A DNA stretch of 64,000 bases. It comes from CAZUCE01 sp964619265 (GTDB lineage: Bacteria > Planctomycetota > UBA1135 > GCA-002686595). Position numbers and translations under genes: made by a program. The notes below the pieces were generated by a model. The model was not told the origin of the DNA. It made no database searches and was given only the letters and a program-made list of their open reading frames with translations. The stretch is from the NCBI GenBank assembly GCA_964619265.1, contig CAZUCE010000008.1:1-64000 (forward strand). Direction: 5' to 3'. Position 1 is the stretch's first letter. Each line of letters starts with the position of its first letter. This document shows, one piece after another, positions 62,310 to 64,000 of the stretch.

Positions 62310-63076
62310 GCTGCAATCGCTACTTGAAGGGGCGCATTCATCACCAGCGACATTCGGTCCTTCGGCATGGGTTCCGGCGAAAGGTGGGCTACTACGAATT
62401 GGACCTCACAAACGGCCTCCGTGAGTTCGCGCGCTGGCCCTTGGCTTCTGCGCGCTATCCGGCGTGGCTTTGGTTTCGCCGCCGGGATTTTCTGGCTCCC
62501 TCCACGGCCTCCCTGGACGAAGCGGTCCGCGACCGCGTGGAACTCGAACTCGGGCGGCGCCCAGCTGGACGCGTGCGGCTCGTTACCCAGCTCAGAACTC
62601 TCGGATATCTTTTCAATCCGGTCTCGTTCTACCTGTGCGAGGACGGTGCCGGCGACTTGGAGGCATTTGTCGCTGAAATCACCAACACGCCCTGGGGTGA
62701 GCGGCATGCCTACGTCTTAGACGCTCGGCAGGCCGAACCGATTGGCGAGGCGGGCTTGCGTTGGCGTTTCGAGAAACAGTTCCATGTTTCTCCATTCTTC
62801 GACATGGATCAGGTCTATGAGTGGACGGTGCATTCCCAAGGCGACCGGCTCACCATTCATATGACGAACTTGGAGGCGGGCGAGCCAGTCTTCACGGCTG
62901 GGTTCGAGGCCAATCGCCGCCCGCTCACCAAAAGGGCCCTCGTTGGGTCCAGCCTACGGCATCCTTTGCAGCCGCTGCGGATCCACCTGGCGATCTATCT
63001 TCACGCTGCGCGCCTGTGGTTGGGGCGCGTGCCGTTCTTCGCCCATCCAACCAAACGCTTCCCCGGCGCTGCCTGA
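62306..63076 (+). CDS. DUF1365 family protein
   Basis: The 256-residue product starts at ATG 62306, overlapping the stop of the FAD oxidoreductase gene (ATGA). GFRRKVGYYELDL, LGYLFNPVSFYLC and KQFHVSPFFDMDQ are characteristic of DUF1365, and EITNTPWGERHAY follows. The function of DUF1365 is not established; it nearly always neighbours the amine-oxidase-like FAD protein and Cfa, so it likely modifies or binds the lipid intermediate. No signal peptide or membrane helix apart from a hydrophobic patch near residue 225. The next gene begins 23 bp downstream. Confidence 0.93.
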   Translation: MSCNRYLKGRIHHQRHSVLRHGFRRKVGYYELDLTNGLREFARWPLASARYPAWLWFRRRDFLAPSTASLDEAVRDRVELELGRRPAGRVRLVTQLRTLGYLFNPVSFYLCEDGAGDLEAFVAEITNTPWGERHAYVLDARQAEPIGEAGLRWRFEKQFHVSPFFDMDQVYEWTVHSQGDRLTIHMTNLEAGEPVFTAGFEANRRPLTKRALVGSSLRHPLQPLRIHLAIYLHAARLWLGRVPFFAHPTKRFPGAA

Positions 63077-63099
63077 GCGATTTGCCCGTGAACGACGAC

Positions 63100-64000
63100 A
63101 TGACCAAAGTTCTGAAGGCCCCTTCGCAAGGAGCCGGGCTGCGATTTGTGCAACCCGCAGAGTCGCCGGCCAGGATTGGCCTCGGTCGACCCGGGGGCAG
63201 TGGGTCCGCCTTGGAATTCGGGCGACCTCCGACCTTCGGAGCACGCGCTGTGTTCTCGCGTCTCGAGAAGCTTACCGAAGGGCGTTTGCTCGCCACCTGG
63301 GAGGGCGGTCAGCGCAGCTTTGGAGCGACGGCCGCTGACGGGCTCGAAGCCAGCTTCCATGTGGTCGATCGACGGTTCTGGGCGGCGATTGCCTTGCGCG
63401 GCACGATCGGCGCGGGGGAGGCTTGGTCGAAGGGGTGGTGGATCGCAGAAGATCCGGCTTCGGTCGTGCGGCTGATCGCGCGGAATCTTGAGGCCAACCG
63501 CAAATTGGAGAGTGGTTTGGCCAAGTTGTCGCGCCCGGCGCTCGCCTGGTTCCATCGCTTGCGCGAAAACACCCTGCACGGCAGCCGCCAGAACATCTCG
63601 GCGCACTACGACCTCTCCAATGAGTTCTTCGCGCTGTTTCTCGACCCGACGATGACCTACTCGTGCGGCCTGTTCGAGTCGCCGGAGTCGACCCTAGAGC
63701 AGGCCTCTTTGGCAAAGATCGATCGATTGCTCACTGCGCTGGATGTGCAGCCAGGCCACCGCTTGCTCGAGATCGGAACCGGTTGGGGCGCTTTGGCGGA
63801 ACGCGCTGCGGAGAAGTTCGGTGCGCAGGTCACGACCGCCACAATCTCTGCCGAGCAGCACACATTCGCTTCCGAGAGAATTCGCAAGGCTGGACTCGAG
63901 GATCAAGTCGAGTTGCTTCTGCGCGACTATCGCGAGCTGGAGGGACGCTACGATCGGATCGCGTCGGTCGAGATGATCGAGGCGGTCGGGCACCGGTACT
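63100..64000 (+). CDS. cfa: Cyclopropane-fatty-acyl-phospholipid synthase (Cfa), partial
   Basis: The frame is open to the window end, giving at least 300 residues; the gene is cut by the window, so its C terminus is unknown. After a basic N-terminal region, AWSKGWWIAED, the NISAHYDLSN segment, LDPTMTYSCGLFE and LLEIGTGWGAL (SAM motif I, about residue 222) are diagnostic for Cfa, which transfers a methylene group from SAM to unsaturated acyl chains of phospholipids. A SVEMIEAVGHRY segment follows at the edge. GTG 63088 is an alternative start. It closes the visible part of the lipid operon after DUF1365. Confidence 0.95.
   Translation, partial: MTKVLKAPSQGAGLRFVQPAESPARIGLGRPGGSGSALEFGRPPTFGARAVFSRLEKLTEGRLLATWEGGQRSFGATAADGLEASFHVVDRRFWAAIALRGTIGAGEAWSKGWWIAEDPASVVRLIARNLEANRKLESGLAKLSRPALAWFHRLRENTLHGSRQNISAHYDLSNEFFALFLDPTMTYSCGLFESPESTLEQASLAKIDRLLTALDVQPGHRLLEIGTGWGALAERAAEKFGAQVTTATISAEQHTFASERIRKAGLEDQVELLLRDYRELEGRYDRIASVEMIEAVGHRY

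Noticed and set aside
1..64000. tRNA, rRNA, CRISPR arrays, insertion sequences or phage genes
   Set aside because: No cloverleaf with a T-arm and anticodon, no regularly spaced direct repeats, and no transposase, integrase or phage structural protein were recognised on either strand.

Overview
The window is GC-rich, densely coding bacterial chromosome. It most likely comes from a member of the Planctomycetota. The evidence is an ECF sigma factor of the planctomycete-expanded Sig70_X6 type, a further soluble ECF sigma factor, a membrane-tethered ECF sigma fusion, a Ser/Thr kinase-TPR protein, Thr-type sulfatase-like proteins, carboxypeptidase-regulatory-like repeat proteins, and three secreted proteins that share one C-terminal domain. 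The phylum call is inference from gene content; there is no rRNA or tRNA in the window. Two runs of exactly 100 N (22903-23002 and 24539-24638) are assembly gaps. Each lies inside a repeat and interrupts a real gene.

Layout. 1-9 kb: an S9 peptidase, then an intergenic stretch holding a candidate structured RNA (6S-like fold) with two tandem intrinsic terminators. Next comes a minus-strand cassette in the order ECF sigma, anti-sigma-like Zn-finger protein, TPR-CHAT protease, secreted subtilase; I read it as one proteolytic signalling system. 9-16 kb: a 1.5-kaa sulfotransferase/glycosyltransferase fusion facing an MBOAT O-acyltransferase/SGNH pair, which suggests cell-surface glycan modification. 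16-27.5 kb: a secreted esterase-like hydrolase, a thioredoxin-fold/TPR protein, a BatD-like protein, an RRM RNA-binding protein (gapped) and a PKD/beta-helix secreted protein (gapped). 27.7-38.7 kb: a large carboxypeptidase-regulatory-like repeat protein, a DUF502 membrane protein, a PQQ-type sugar dehydrogenase, a small TPR-like ORF, a sulfatase-like hydrolase, class I fructose-bisphosphate aldolase and a membrane protein of unknown function. 38.8-50.2 kb: the membrane-tethered ECF sigma fusion, a thioredoxin, a type II thioesterase, a sulfatase-like lipoprotein, a pseudopilin, a Lon-like protease and a 1-Cys peroxiredoxin. 50.6-59 kb: the Ser/Thr kinase-TPR protein convergent with a Sig70_X6 sigma gene, TonB, cobyric acid synthase, a GFA-family protein and an alpha/beta hydrolase.

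59.2-64 kb is a tightly coupled plus-strand operon: DUF1295, Cfa-like methyltransferase, FAD oxidoreductase, DUF1365, and a Cfa cut by the window end. Start and stop codons overlap (ATGA/TTGA) at three of its junctions. It looks like a membrane fatty-acid modification pathway (methylated, cyclopropane or related acyl chains).

No insertion sequence, phage, CRISPR array, tRNA or rRNA was found. Many long frames opposite or across the real genes are GC-driven shadows and are omitted. Several genes appear to start at TTG or GTG.
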